NCBI RefSeq assembly: GCF_051414115.1
Contig: NZ_JBLKNZ010000002.1
Location: 1 to 64,000 of the forward strand
DNA length: 64,000 nt
Direction of reading: 5' to 3'
Origin: Halovenus marina
GTDB lineage: Archaea; Halobacteriota; Halobacteria; Halobacteriales; Haloarculaceae
The translations under genes were made by a program, and so were the position numbers. Positions 44,252-54,225 of the stretch are shown piece by piece. Position 1 is the stretch's first letter, and the number at the start of each line of letters is the position of its first letter. The notes beneath the pieces were generated by a model that was not told where the DNA came from, did no database searches, and saw nothing but the letters and a program-made list of their open reading frames with translations.

Positions 44252-46822
44252 GTGTCAATAAGACGGGCTCACACTATTGATGAACTCTATGAGAAAGTCG
44301 CCGATTACGACTTGGTGTTGACAACTGACGCACCACTAACTCTGGCGCTGAACCGGAGAATCGATCATCCTCGACTCGGTATATTTGCCGCGACACCACG
44401 AATATTGGCTTCAGGAGAGTTTCGTCCACGTGACGACCGAGAACTTTTTCTCGAACTCATCAACGTAACTGACATAGATTGGAAACACGCTGCGTACCTC
44501 GTAGAGAATATACTAGGCTGCTGGGAGGAAACTGGAGAACTCCGCGCCATCCTTGAATACGACCAGTTCGATACTCGCGCCACGCGCCGCGCCATCGATG
44601 TGATCGATACCGCCGATAGCGCCCACAACGACCTCGGCGATTACACGATCCCGGAGGACCAGTCTGTGGCTGTCATCGGTGAAGAGCAATTCACAGCGCT
44701 TGACCGATCGGTTCTCCCTGACGAATACGAGACGGTTGATCCATTCGGTGTCGGCAGCTTCGAATTGCCGAAGTTTCATCTCTACGAGTCCACGACCGAC
44801 ATCGTCGATACCGTTGTTGACAACGTGACGCCCGAGAACGCTGAAGACGTGGCCATCATCATGGATCGGGGCAGTGAGTACCCCGCGCTTGTCGAGTCTG
44901 CACTCGAGGCGAACGACATCCCGTTCTATGGCGGCCCCGGCTTCGCCGACGACGAGAGTTTGCGGACATTCATCCGCTTGTTGCGGACGGCCCACGCCGA
45001 TAGACACGCGCGGCTGGGCGACGTTCGACCGATTCTTCACCATCTCGGTATCCGGCCGTCAGTCGAGGACGATAACAAACGCCTGCACGAACTCGATCAT
45101 CCGGAGATCGAATCGCTCCAGCAGTTCTGTGAAACCGTTCACAACCGATCGTTCGACGAGGCACTCTCCACGTTCGAAACGTGGTGTGATCGGTCGCTAG
45201 ACGCCTTCCGCGATGAATTAGAGCGGCTCGGCGTTCGCCACGCTACTGTCAGAGAAGACACGCTCGACGGTGTCGAATTCTACCTCCAGTCGTTCGACGT
45301 CCCCGTCGACCGGGACGACGCAGGCGTCCTGCTTGCGGACGCTACCGCGGCCGCCTACGTGGATCGCCCGGCTGTTTTCTATCTCGGGATGGACGCCGAC
45401 TGGACGCACCGTATCCCCGACCGGCCGTGGATCGATGCCGATGCCAAGGATCGCCAGTACCTCAGACAATTCCAATTGCTCCTGCAGAACGGCAACGAGC
45501 GGTACTTCCTCGTGCAGGAGACGAGTTCCGGCGAGCCAGTAACACCGTGCCTTTACTTCCACGACCTCCTCGGCGCGGACTTCGACACGTTCGGTGACCT
45601 TCCGAGCACGTCCCACACTCGGTTCGCCAGTCGTGATGGGGACGGATTCGAGAAGGAACCGGTCAACGCTGAGCCGACGACCATCGAGACGCTCAGCCCA
45701 TCGAGTCTGAGCACCTTCGCCAACTGTCCGCGCGATTATTTCTTTGATCGCGTTGTGACCAGCCCCGACCGCGATCACTTCCAGAAAGGTAATCTCTTTC
45801 ACGACTTTGCCGAATTCTATGTCAATCATCCAGACATCATCGACTCGACTGCCGGAGACGAATTGGTCGACCGTATGCTGACCGAGATGCGACCCTACGT
45901 CGACGACGTCGACTTGGAAGTATTGCGTACGGAGTTCGAGATTGGTATCGAACTCATCCAGCGATTGCTTACCGATGAACCTCCGACGGAACGTGAATAC
46001 GAGGGATATGGATTTCGCGAAGACTCGAACATCTTCGCTGAGCACTTCGACCAGTCGATTGATTCACCCATCACGGAGCGGTGGTTCGAGAACCCCGCTC
46101 TCGGCGGGAAAGGGAAAGTTGATCTCATTCACTCCCCATCGCAATTGGTCGATTACAAGAGCGGTAGCCACACGTCGGCCTCGAAGGTCGTCGACAAGTC
46201 GGCAATCGATGAGATCAGTGACGAACCAAATTTCCAAGCTCTCCTCTACCTTGCTCACCACAGGCGCGTCCATCCCGACGAGCGGATTCGATTCGTGTTC
46301 TTCCACTTCCTCGAGCTGGTCGACGAGGAGGTTGTCGGGGAAGCTGCCCCCGAAGACGCGTTGATCCGGGTCACATACTATCCCGAACTCTTCCACGAGT
46401 TCGCCAAGCGACGGGCAGCGTTCGACACGCTTCGAGAAGGCGTCGCCGAGAGCAACGACCGCCGCAAGACGCTTGAACGAATGGGCTACGATGTCTACCA
46501 GGCGTTCTTTGATCGCCACGACTTCCCGGATGTCAAGGACACGGACGCATTACTCGACACCGACCTCGCCGCTAAGTTCACCGAACACGCGAAGGCAGAG
46601 GTAGGTGACTACGTGTACGTGGACGATGGAACAGATTCGGTGCTGAAAGAACTCCACAGGCTACGTGGTCGGAACTACTTCGAGGACGAGGTGGATGCCT
46701 TCGAGCGATTCCTGCAGGAACAGATCGATCGAATCAACGAGTATCGTCGCTCCCGGTTCCCTGTCGGCGATCCGAACGTCGACCGCGTCGATCACCGCGA
46801 CCTCATTCAAACCGATGACTGA
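44252..46822 (+). CDS. AddB-like PD-(D/E)XK nuclease
   Basis: This 856-residue protein probably partners the UvrD/AddA-type helicase that overlaps it by 8 bp. The N-terminal two thirds look like a degenerated helicase-like scaffold with no Walker A (IIMDRGSEYPALVESALEAN and FYGGPGFADDESLRTFIRLL are AddB/UvrD-like). The C-terminal nuclease domain has PSSLSTFANCPRDYFFDRV, GNLFHDFAEFYVNHP (His), GGKGKVDLIH (Asp) and QLVDYKSG (D-x-K). The C-terminal Cys triad of bacterial AddB (Fe-S cluster) is absent. Such pairs process double-strand breaks and can degrade foreign DNA. The GTG start is plausible but not proven. Confidence 0.82.
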   Translation: MSIRRAHTIDELYEKVADYDLVLTTDAPLTLALNRRIDHPRLGIFAATPRILASGEFRPRDDRELFLELINVTDIDWKHAAYLVENILGCWEETGELRAILEYDQFDTRATRRAIDVIDTADSAHNDLGDYTIPEDQSVAVIGEEQFTALDRSVLPDEYETVDPFGVGSFELPKFHLYESTTDIVDTVVDNVTPENAEDVAIIMDRGSEYPALVESALEANDIPFYGGPGFADDESLRTFIRLLRTAHADRHARLGDVRPILHHLGIRPSVEDDNKRLHELDHPEIESLQQFCETVHNRSFDEALSTFETWCDRSLDAFRDELERLGVRHATVREDTLDGVEFYLQSFDVPVDRDDAGVLLADATAAAYVDRPAVFYLGMDADWTHRIPDRPWIDADAKDRQYLRQFQLLLQNGNERYFLVQETSSGEPVTPCLYFHDLLGADFDTFGDLPSTSHTRFASRDGDGFEKEPVNAEPTTIETLSPSSLSTFANCPRDYFFDRVVTSPDRDHFQKGNLFHDFAEFYVNHPDIIDSTAGDELVDRMLTEMRPYVDDVDLEVLRTEFEIGIELIQRLLTDEPPTEREYEGYGFREDSNIFAEHFDQSIDSPITERWFENPALGGKGKVDLIHSPSQLVDYKSGSHTSASKVVDKSAIDEISDEPNFQALLYLAHHRRVHPDERIRFVFFHFLELVDEEVVGEAAPEDALIRVTYYPELFHEFAKRRAAFDTLREGVAESNDRRKTLERMGYDVYQAFFDRHDFPDVKDTDALLDTDLAAKFTEHAKAEVGDYVYVDDGTDSVLKELHRLRGRNYFEDEVDAFERFLQEQIDRINEYRRSRFPVGDPNVDRVDHRDLIQTDD

Positions 46823-49703
46823 CTTCGAACCCAACGACCAGCAACAGGAGTTGATCGATGCCACGAGCGGCATTCACGTCGTCGACGCCGGTGCCGGAAC
46901 AGGCAAGACGTTCACCATCACGCGTCGGTATGCGAACCTCCTGCAGCAGGACGAGACCGAACCGGACGATATCCTGCTGATCACGTTCACGAACAACGCT
47001 GCAGCCGAAATGAAGGAACGCGTCGTCGCGAACTGCGACTACTCGATGTCGGCGCTCCGGGACGCGCCTATCAACACGTTCCACGGACACTGTCACGAAC
47101 TACTGCTCCGGAATGGGTTCTCGGCTCCGACACACCTCGGGATCGACGATCGGATCACGTCCTCGACGCGCCTACTCGAAAACGAGGTGGTCGAAGAAGA
47201 TCGGTTCCGGGAGTTCATGTCGCAGTTCGCCGACGAGCATCCCGAACATCACGACTTCCTCCGTGTCCTCCGTGAGAACACGTCGCTGCTGGAAGTGATC
47301 CGCGAACTGGCTGCGAAAGGTATTTTCCCGACTGTCGATGGCTGGTACCGGAACGGAGAATCCTACCTCGACGGTGATTTCGAGGCTTTTGAGGAACTAT
47401 TCGAGGCGGCAAACGAGCCAAACGAGGGCGCGAACGGGCCGACGCAGTCCGATTTGCGGGATGGTCTGAGTGGGTTCGAGCGCGGCCGCTGTTTCCTTCC
47501 CGACGCTCCGGCTGAGTCGGAACTCCGGGACAACTACCCGAGTATCGACCACGAGTGGGCCGAGCGTGCCTTCGACGAGGAGCGAGACGCGCTGAAGGCG
47601 TTCGTCCACGACATCTATTTCGAGTACATCGAGTTCGCGCTCCGCCAGAACTATCTGAACTTCAGTTTCCTCCAGATGTTCGCCTTCGTGTTGCTGTGTG
47701 AGGATCACGTGTTGCGGGAGGCAGTGCAGTTCGACCACGTGATGGTCGACGAGTTTCAGGACACCAGCGAGATTCAGTTCAAGCTTGCCCTGTTGCTCGC
47801 GGGAACGGACAACTTCTGCGTGGTGGGCGATTGGAAGCAGAGCATCTACGGGTTCCAGTACGCTTCGGTTGACAACATCCGTCAGTTCGAGGAACGCCTC
47901 GAGAACTACAAGCGGGAACTCAACAGCGACAGCGAGCGGGTCGCGTTTCCCGTCGACGACGTGACCGAGATCAAACTGGAGAAGAACTACCGCTCGACCC
48001 AGTCGATACTGGACTTTTCGAGGCACAGTCTCGGCTTGCCTGCGACGAGCAACGAGGAAGTCGACCTCGATATCGAGGACGACATCACACCGCTGACGGC
48101 CACCACCGACCACGACCACTCGAACATCGAGGCGTTCACGAGCGACGACGAGTGCGAGGCAATTCTGACGCGTGTGCAGGAGATCGTCGGCAATCGTGCG
48201 TACGCCGTCGAGGATGAAGACGGTGAATTGCGCCCTCCCTCCCACGAGGATATCGCGGTCTTGACCCGGACGCGCCGATTCGGTCGTGAGTTGCAGAGTG
48301 ACGCCCGTGAGTACAACATCCCGGTCGCCTACGAGGGCGGTGTCGAGCTGTTCGGCACCGAACAGGCGATCCTTCTGCTGGCGTGGTTGCGCCTCCTCGA
48401 AGATCGGCATTCAGAGCGTGGTTGGGCGGTCGTGCTGGAAGAGGCGGGGTACACACTCGACGAGGTCAAGGCGATCCTCGAGAACGAGTCGTATCCGTCG
48501 AATATGCTCTCGTTCCGGGAACGACTCGCCAGCGGCGAGACTGTTGGAGGCATCGCACGGCTTGTGTTCGATCGCTACGGCTTCGAGGACGCCTACGCGG
48601 ATGCACTGGTGGCGGTATTGCAGGGAACGTTCGACAGCACGACCCACAACCGCGGGGCCATCATTCGCTTTATGGAGCAGAGTCTGGAGGCCGACGCGAC
48701 CCACGACGTGGACGACAACCCCGGTGGCGACTCGATAACCGTCCAGACTATCCATGCCGCGAAGGGGCTCGAGCATCCGATCGTCATTCTGGCGAACATC
48801 AACCAGTACAGCTTCCCGCCGTCGGGTGGCGGAGCCGACAGAATTCGCTATGAGGATCCGGTCGGGCTCCGGCAAACGAAAGACTACGCGGATGCTCACG
48901 GACGCCCTCACATCTATGATAACTGGCGATATCGCATCCTCTCGAAGTGTCTCAACCGTGACTACGACGAGGAGCGCCGGTTGATGTACGTCGCGATCAC
49001 CCGTGCGGAGAGCCACGTCCTGTTCTCTGCGGGTCCATCGCCCAGTCCGCTCTTCGAGAACCTGCCGCTCGAGCCCGAGACAGTCGAACCTGATGTGGAG
49101 GAGGCAGGGACAGCGCGGACGGAACAGTCCCGGTTGCAGGTATCCGTTCCAGTCCCCGACATACCGGCCGGTCAGTCACCACACTCGCTGATGGACGACC
49201 ACGTGTTCAGCGATGCCGACGATGGGCGAGGGATCGAGTTCGGTAATCAGGTTCACGACTTCGCAGAACAGTATGCCGAGGGAGCGGTCGTCGAACCGTC
49301 GAACGAAGACGAACGACACGTCGCCGAGTTTTTGGACTCCCTCGACGGCGAGCTACGAGCCGAGGAGAACGCCTACCTCCCGGTGACGGTCGGTGAACAG
49401 CAGGTAACCATCTCGGGAATCATCGACCTGCTCCACGTCGCTGAAGACAGGATCGACATCGTGGACTACAAGACAGACATCGGTCGCCACGCCGAATCGG
49501 AGTACCGGAAGCAGTTGAGCGTCTATTACCACGTCGTTCGGGCCGCATTCCGTGACTACCGCGTCACGACGGCACTCTTCTACACTGCTGATGGTGACCG
49601 CATCAAGATTGACCCCCTCTCAAAGGACGAGATTGCCGATTTGATCGATCGGGACTATGCCGAAGCGCAGCCTGACAGCGAGGAAGATCCCATCATTCGA
49701 TAG
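46815..49703 (+). CDS. UvrD/AddA-like helicase-nuclease
   Basis: This is a 962-residue superfamily 1A helicase fused to a RecB-type nuclease. Motifs are NDQQQELIDATSGIHVVDAG with GAGTGKT (about residues 26-32), ITFTNNAAAEM, FDHVMVDEFQDTSEIQF, GDWKQSIYGFQYA, LEKNYRS, TVQTIHAAKGLEHPIVIL and RRLMYVAITRA. The C-terminal nuclease reads EFGNQVHDFAEQYAEG, ISGIIDLLHVAEDRIDIVDY with KTD. ATG at 46815 (MTDFEPNDQQ) overlaps the AddB-like stop; the longer frame upstream is read-through in the other gene. The pair makes an AddAB-type end-processing complex placed next to a BREX-like cluster. Confidence 0.9.
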   Translation: MTDFEPNDQQQELIDATSGIHVVDAGAGTGKTFTITRRYANLLQQDETEPDDILLITFTNNAAAEMKERVVANCDYSMSALRDAPINTFHGHCHELLLRNGFSAPTHLGIDDRITSSTRLLENEVVEEDRFREFMSQFADEHPEHHDFLRVLRENTSLLEVIRELAAKGIFPTVDGWYRNGESYLDGDFEAFEELFEAANEPNEGANGPTQSDLRDGLSGFERGRCFLPDAPAESELRDNYPSIDHEWAERAFDEERDALKAFVHDIYFEYIEFALRQNYLNFSFLQMFAFVLLCEDHVLREAVQFDHVMVDEFQDTSEIQFKLALLLAGTDNFCVVGDWKQSIYGFQYASVDNIRQFEERLENYKRELNSDSERVAFPVDDVTEIKLEKNYRSTQSILDFSRHSLGLPATSNEEVDLDIEDDITPLTATTDHDHSNIEAFTSDDECEAILTRVQEIVGNRAYAVEDEDGELRPPSHEDIAVLTRTRRFGRELQSDAREYNIPVAYEGGVELFGTEQAILLLAWLRLLEDRHSERGWAVVLEEAGYTLDEVKAILENESYPSNMLSFRERLASGETVGGIARLVFDRYGFEDAYADALVAVLQGTFDSTTHNRGAIIRFMEQSLEADATHDVDDNPGGDSITVQTIHAAKGLEHPIVILANINQYSFPPSGGGADRIRYEDPVGLRQTKDYADAHGRPHIYDNWRYRILSKCLNRDYDEERRLMYVAITRAESHVLFSAGPSPSPLFENLPLEPETVEPDVEEAGTARTEQSRLQVSVPVPDIPAGQSPHSLMDDHVFSDADDGRGIEFGNQVHDFAEQYAEGAVVEPSNEDERHVAEFLDSLDGELRAEENAYLPVTVGEQQVTISGIIDLLHVAEDRIDIVDYKTDIGRHAESEYRKQLSVYYHVVRAAFRDYRVTTALFYTADGDRIKIDPLSKDEIADLIDRDYAEAQPDSEEDPIIR

Positions 49704-49787
49704 CAAAACTCTCACACTAGCCCAAGACAGTGGGTGGTAGGAAAGTTTCTATTCCCTGCCGCGCCATTCACAAATGTGAACTGACAA

Positions 49788-51191
49788 ATGGACACGAACG
49801 GCACGCAGAAGGCGGATTTACAGACACTCGAACGGAAGTGGATGCAGATCACGGACGTTCCCGAGTCGCCTCGCTCGCTGATGGACGTGATCGAGTACTC
49901 GCTGGGCAGTCAAAAGAAGGCCGAGGTGTACGTCAACCGGCTGATGGCGTACTTTCTCGATCCAGAGGAGCCACATGGGATGGACGCGGAGTTTCTTCGA
50001 GCGGTTCTCGATGGGCTACCGGACGAGTGTGACTTTCAGGAAGACATCCACGATCTCTCGGATGTCGTGGTGGATGATCAGGCGCAAGTTGAGAAGGTGG
50101 TCGACGGAACAACTGAGTCGCCCGGTATCGTCGATATCCTGATCGAGGTGCCGAACGAATGGTTCCTGATGATCGAGCTGAAGTTCTCGGCTAAGGATAC
50201 GCAGACTGAGTTCTACTACCGCAAGGCAACACACGTGGACGGTCGGCCAAAGGCCGACTACGAGTCAGGGGAGTACTACCTGTATCTTCACCAGAGCGAC
50301 CAGCCTTCCGCGAACGAATCGAACTTCGCGAACTGGACGTGGCAGGCATTCAGGAGCGACGTACTGGAACCGTTTCTGTCCGAAAACGCGGCGCGGTTTC
50401 CTCAACGGACAGTCACCCAACTGCGCGAGTTCAACGACGACATTGAGAGCATTTCAGGGATGACCGACCAACAACAGAACGAACAGGAGAAGATCGAACT
50501 GTACCTCGAACACTACGATGCAATTAGCGATGTTACTGACACGTTCGACGACCGTTGGGAGACATTTTCCGATCGCTGGGGCCGTCGGTTAGGGGAGACT
50601 CTCGAACGCGATGGCCACGGTTCAGCGTCCGACTTCGACGACGATGTGACTAGCTTCGTACTTGCGACGGACGACACGAGGCGCGGAGATTGGCGGTTTC
50701 GCACGAGCAGTTCGGACTGGGGAATGATCTTCAAAGACGGCTGGTGGCGCCACGTCGATGACCTGAGTCAAGTATTGCACAGCAGGGCTGACGACCGAAA
50801 CGACGTACGAATCGGCTTCCACCATCGATTGGGCCGGAACCGTGATTTGGCACTCGGCGAGCGAACATTAAACGTCTACTTCAGGAATATGGGGGCGAAT
50901 GATCAGGAGTTCATCGACGAGTTCGTCGACGCCTTCAACAGTCGGACATCCGAAATCGGCGATCTTCTGCCGCCGAGGGCGGAAATCACCGGCATAAAGG
51001 ATGATATGCTGGTAGCGGCCTACGATATTGAGGTGGAAGACGACCAGTCCTTCTTTGACGCGTACATCGAGTCGCTGAATGAGGCCTTCGTTGACCTCGT
51101 AGTCGAGAACGAGGCACTGGTTTCGGTTCTCGACGACATCTACTACGAGACGATAGAGAGCGTTTATAGTGTCAGTATTCAGTCTGATTGA
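49788..51191 (+). CDS. PD-(D/E)XK nuclease superfamily protein
   Basis: This 467-residue protein has an N-terminal helical region followed by a nuclease core: VNRLMAYFLDPEEPHGMDAE, FQEDIHDLSD and GIVDILIEVPNEWFLMIELK with FSA. This is the D-(x)n-E-L-K pattern of PDDEXK_4-type proteins. It also has a Gln/Tyr motif QTEFYYRKA and later YYLYLHQSDQ. The second half (WETFSDRWGRRLGETLERDG onward) resembles substrate-binding parts of the same family. Members are often found in defence islands. ATG at 49788 follows an 84-bp gap after the AddA-like gene, and it converges with the SNF2-type helicase gene (9-bp gap). Confidence 0.75.
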   Translation: MDTNGTQKADLQTLERKWMQITDVPESPRSLMDVIEYSLGSQKKAEVYVNRLMAYFLDPEEPHGMDAEFLRAVLDGLPDECDFQEDIHDLSDVVVDDQAQVEKVVDGTTESPGIVDILIEVPNEWFLMIELKFSAKDTQTEFYYRKATHVDGRPKADYESGEYYLYLHQSDQPSANESNFANWTWQAFRSDVLEPFLSENAARFPQRTVTQLREFNDDIESISGMTDQQQNEQEKIELYLEHYDAISDVTDTFDDRWETFSDRWGRRLGETLERDGHGSASDFDDDVTSFVLATDDTRRGDWRFRTSSSDWGMIFKDGWWRHVDDLSQVLHSRADDRNDVRIGFHHRLGRNRDLALGERTLNVYFRNMGANDQEFIDEFVDAFNSRTSEIGDLLPPRAEITGIKDDMLVAAYDIEVEDDQSFFDAYIESLNEAFVDLVVENEALVSVLDDIYYETIESVYSVSIQSD

Positions 51192-51200
51192 CCACAGTAC

Positions 51201-54116
51201 TCACAGCGGTAACGTGAGGCAGTAGTTCTCCACCTCGGGCGCCAGCGAGATAACCTGTTCCCGACGTTTCAGCTCTTGGCGACGCGTCTCGATTCGCTCT
51301 TCGAGTTTTTCGAGACGCTCACGCTGGCCCCGGATCGCGATGTCCATATCCGAGCCAGCCTCGGACTTGCGTTCGTACTCCTCGATAAAGGACTCGATGC
51401 GCTCGCGTTCGGACTGTGCGTACTCGTTGAGATTCTCGAGTTCCCGGGCAGTCTCCTCGTGACGTTTTGAACTGAGGTCGGACTTGATCTCGTTCACCCG
51501 AGCACTCACGTAGCGGTCGGCGGCTTCACGAAGTTCGTCTTCGGCGTCCACTACTGTCCGGATGTCATCCACCTCTGGTTTCGCAGATACCGTCTCACCC
51601 TCAACAACCCGCTCACCGAGTGCCTGTTGGGCATCTCGCTGCTCGGCGTCGACGAAGACGGGGATTGTCTCCTCCCGGATCACCTCTCCCGTGCCATCGT
51701 CGAACGCTACGCGATAATTGTAGGTGACTCCCGGCGTGTCGACGAACGGGAGGAGTTTGAGGCCGACCTCTCCCCGATCGGACTCCAGCACGCGTGCCAT
51801 GAGTCGCTGGAGGACATCCGTGTCGGGCGCTACGAACGTGATATCCTCGTGCTCCATCGCAAATTCGCGGTCGAACGTGAACGGGCCGAAGGTCGCATCC
51901 ACGTCCGGGGGTCGGATGTCCTCGGGTAATTCGGCCTGATAGAGATTGGTGCCGCGCTTCTCGAACTCGCCGCCGAAGGCCTCGACTGCCTGCTCGAAGA
52001 ACTCCCGAATGTCACCGGCGCTCCCGTAGACGTCTTCGGACTCGTCGACGACCTCCTGAATCTGCCGGCGACTCTCCGCGTCGAACGTGCTGGTATCGAC
52101 GAGACTCCGCTCGTACCACTCTTCGAGCGTGCGCTGGCGCTCCTCGATCAGCTCCTCGAGTTCCTCCTTGGTTGCGCTTGGCGGCTCGTCGTTCTGGATG
52201 GACTCCATAATGAGCGAGTCCACGTCGATATCGTCGAGGATTCCGAGTACGTCCGCCGTGTTGCCGAGCTTCGAGCGAATCTCCTCGACTTTGGTCTGGA
52301 GCATCTCGAAGATTTCACTCTCACGAGTGTCATCAAAGAGGAAGTTCCAGACCTTGACCTCCCTGTCCTGCCCGTAGCGGTGGATGCGGCCTATTCGTTG
52401 TTCGAGCCGGTTGGGATTCCACGGCAACTCGTAGTTCGCCATAATGTGGCAGCTGTGCTGGAGGTCGATCCCCTCGCTCGCCGCGTCGGTCGCGAACAGC
52501 AGTCGCGACTGGCCGTGATTGAACTCGTCTTCGATGCGGGCCCGCTCCTCTTTGTCGACATCGCCGTGGATGACCAGAATCTCGTCGGCCCACGGCTCGT
52601 CCTGCACAAAGTCGAGGAGGTAGTCGAGCGTATCCCGGTACTCGGTGAACAGCAGGAGTTTCTCGTCTGGTTGCTCTTCGAGGAGTTGGCTGATGAACCG
52701 CCGTACCTTCTGGGCCTTCGAGTCGACGGGTAGGTCTTCGGCGAGTGAGACGAGATCGCGGAGCGTGTCGATCTCCTCTTGGAGTTGTTCGTCGTTGCTG
52801 GCGACGGTCAGTCCGGCAATCTCGTCTTCCGCTCGCTGCTTGTCGTCCTCGTCCAGATCCTCACCGTCGAGGTAGGCCTCGGCCTCCTCGGAGAGTTCGT
52901 CCGTCGCCGTCTGTTCGTCGAGCAAATCGTTCAGCCGCCGGCGGAGCGTGGCGTGAATCGCGCCGACGCTGCTGACCAGCCGCTTCTGCATAAGCGCCAT
53001 CGCGAACCCGACCGCGGGCTCGTTCAGCTTCTCAGAGCGATTGTAGACGTTCTTGACGTAGTCGGTGACGGCGCGGTAGAACTGCCGTTCGTCGTGGGTC
53101 ATCGAGACGGAGACAGAGTTGACCTCCCGATCGGGGAAGATGCGCTCGCCGTCGTCGTCGTAGATGTCCGTCTTGCCGCGTCGGATCATCACACGGTCGA
53201 CTGTCTCCTGCGAGAGTTCGCGATTCTCGGCGACAAGGAAGGGATCGATGTACTCGACGAGCGACCGGAATGCCTCCCCCTTCCCGTCGTGGGGCGTCGC
53301 ACTGAGGAGCAGGAGTGAGTCGGAGTTGCCCGCGACGGTCTCGACCATGTTCGCCGTCTTGCTCGGGGAATCGCCCCGCTTCGCGGCCTTGTGGGCCTCG
53401 TCGACCACGACGACATCCCAGAACGCGGCTCGGAGCGAGGGCCGGAACTCGTCTTGCCGCAGGAAGGCCATGCTGGTGACGAGTTGCTGCTGGTCTTGAT
53501 TCCAAATGTTTGCCTCCTCTCCGAGGCGTCGACGCTCGCCTTCGACCCACGCCCGGTCAGCGACGGTGAGATCCACATCGAAGAAGCGATCCATATCTCG
53601 GATCCACTTCTTCTGGAGGTGGGCAGGGACGACGAAGAGGACGCGGTCGGCCCGGTTTCGGGCACTCAATTCTTTGAGGATGAGCCCCGCCTCGATGGTT
53701 TTCCCGAGACCGACGTCGTCCCCGATGAGCGCACGCTGTCGAAGTTTTTTCATCACCCAGTTGACGCACGCCAGCTGGTAGGGTTCCAGCCGGACGAGCG
53801 AGTTGGAAATGCTCAGCAACTGCCCCTGCTCGTGAGCGAGCTTCAGCTTCGTCGCCTGCGTGTGGAGGTCGAACCACTGGGCAGACACGGAGTCGTGATC
53901 CGGATGAAGATCATCGAGTTGCTGCCCGGAGAGGGTCTCCAGCCCGGTTTGGTGTGGCTGGACATCGACGTCGTCCAGACAGACAGTCTTGACGCCCTCG
54001 CCGTCGATGTATGCTCGGAGATACTCGATGTCACCAACTGTCCGCGTCTGGATGACCTCCGCGGACGTGCCGTTGAGAATCACTTGTTGGCCGGGAGAGA
54101 ATGTAGTGTCCGTCAT
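51201..54116 (-). CDS. SNF2-type helicase (BrxHII/DrmD-like) of the BREX-like cluster
   Basis: This is a 971-residue superfamily 2 ATPase. An N-terminal beta domain (about 1-100) precedes motif I GDDVGLGKTIEAGLILKEL (132-150), motif II VVVVDEAHK (235-243) and motif III LLLLSATPHDGKGEAF. The helicase C domain carries LLFTEYRDTLDYLLDF, VIHGDVDKEERARI, LLFATDAASEGIDLQHSCHI and NRLEQRIGRIHRYGQ. A long coiled-coil C-terminus follows (DELREAADRYVSARVNEIKS onward). The architecture fits the SNF2-like helicases that accompany BREX (BrxHII) and DISARM (DrmD). It lies 109 bp downstream of the HEPN gene on the same strand, so it may be part of that operon or have its own promoter. Confidence 0.85.
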   Translation of the reverse strand: MTDTTFSPGQQVILNGTSAEVIQTRTVGDIEYLRAYIDGEGVKTVCLDDVDVQPHQTGLETLSGQQLDDLHPDHDSVSAQWFDLHTQATKLKLAHEQGQLLSISNSLVRLEPYQLACVNWVMKKLRQRALIGDDVGLGKTIEAGLILKELSARNRADRVLFVVPAHLQKKWIRDMDRFFDVDLTVADRAWVEGERRRLGEEANIWNQDQQQLVTSMAFLRQDEFRPSLRAAFWDVVVVDEAHKAAKRGDSPSKTANMVETVAGNSDSLLLLSATPHDGKGEAFRSLVEYIDPFLVAENRELSQETVDRVMIRRGKTDIYDDDGERIFPDREVNSVSVSMTHDERQFYRAVTDYVKNVYNRSEKLNEPAVGFAMALMQKRLVSSVGAIHATLRRRLNDLLDEQTATDELSEEAEAYLDGEDLDEDDKQRAEDEIAGLTVASNDEQLQEEIDTLRDLVSLAEDLPVDSKAQKVRRFISQLLEEQPDEKLLLFTEYRDTLDYLLDFVQDEPWADEILVIHGDVDKEERARIEDEFNHGQSRLLFATDAASEGIDLQHSCHIMANYELPWNPNRLEQRIGRIHRYGQDREVKVWNFLFDDTRESEIFEMLQTKVEEIRSKLGNTADVLGILDDIDVDSLIMESIQNDEPPSATKEELEELIEERQRTLEEWYERSLVDTSTFDAESRRQIQEVVDESEDVYGSAGDIREFFEQAVEAFGGEFEKRGTNLYQAELPEDIRPPDVDATFGPFTFDREFAMEHEDITFVAPDTDVLQRLMARVLESDRGEVGLKLLPFVDTPGVTYNYRVAFDDGTGEVIREETIPVFVDAEQRDAQQALGERVVEGETVSAKPEVDDIRTVVDAEDELREAADRYVSARVNEIKSDLSSKRHEETARELENLNEYAQSERERIESFIEEYERKSEAGSDMDIAIRGQRERLEKLEERIETRRQELKRREQVISLAPEVENYCLTLPL

Positions 54117-54225
54117 CGAGTGATTCCTCGATTAAAATGTAACACGACATCTTGAATGTTATTTGTCATAGGTGATCCTACTCCCACGGTGGGTACTAAA
54201 TCACATCCGTCGCCGTGGTTTGGTA

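Noticed and set aside
45218..46045. 275-codon minus-strand frame
   Set aside because: Shadow of the AddB-like nuclease gene.
47397..48410. 337-codon minus-strand frame
   Set aside because: Antisense to the UvrD/AddA-like helicase, whose motifs are unmistakable.
51201..54116. Interpretation of the defence cluster as DISARM
   Set aside because: The SNF2-type helicase would fit, but a PglZ protein is present and DrmA, DrmB (DUF1998) and a phospholipase-D DrmC are not seen.
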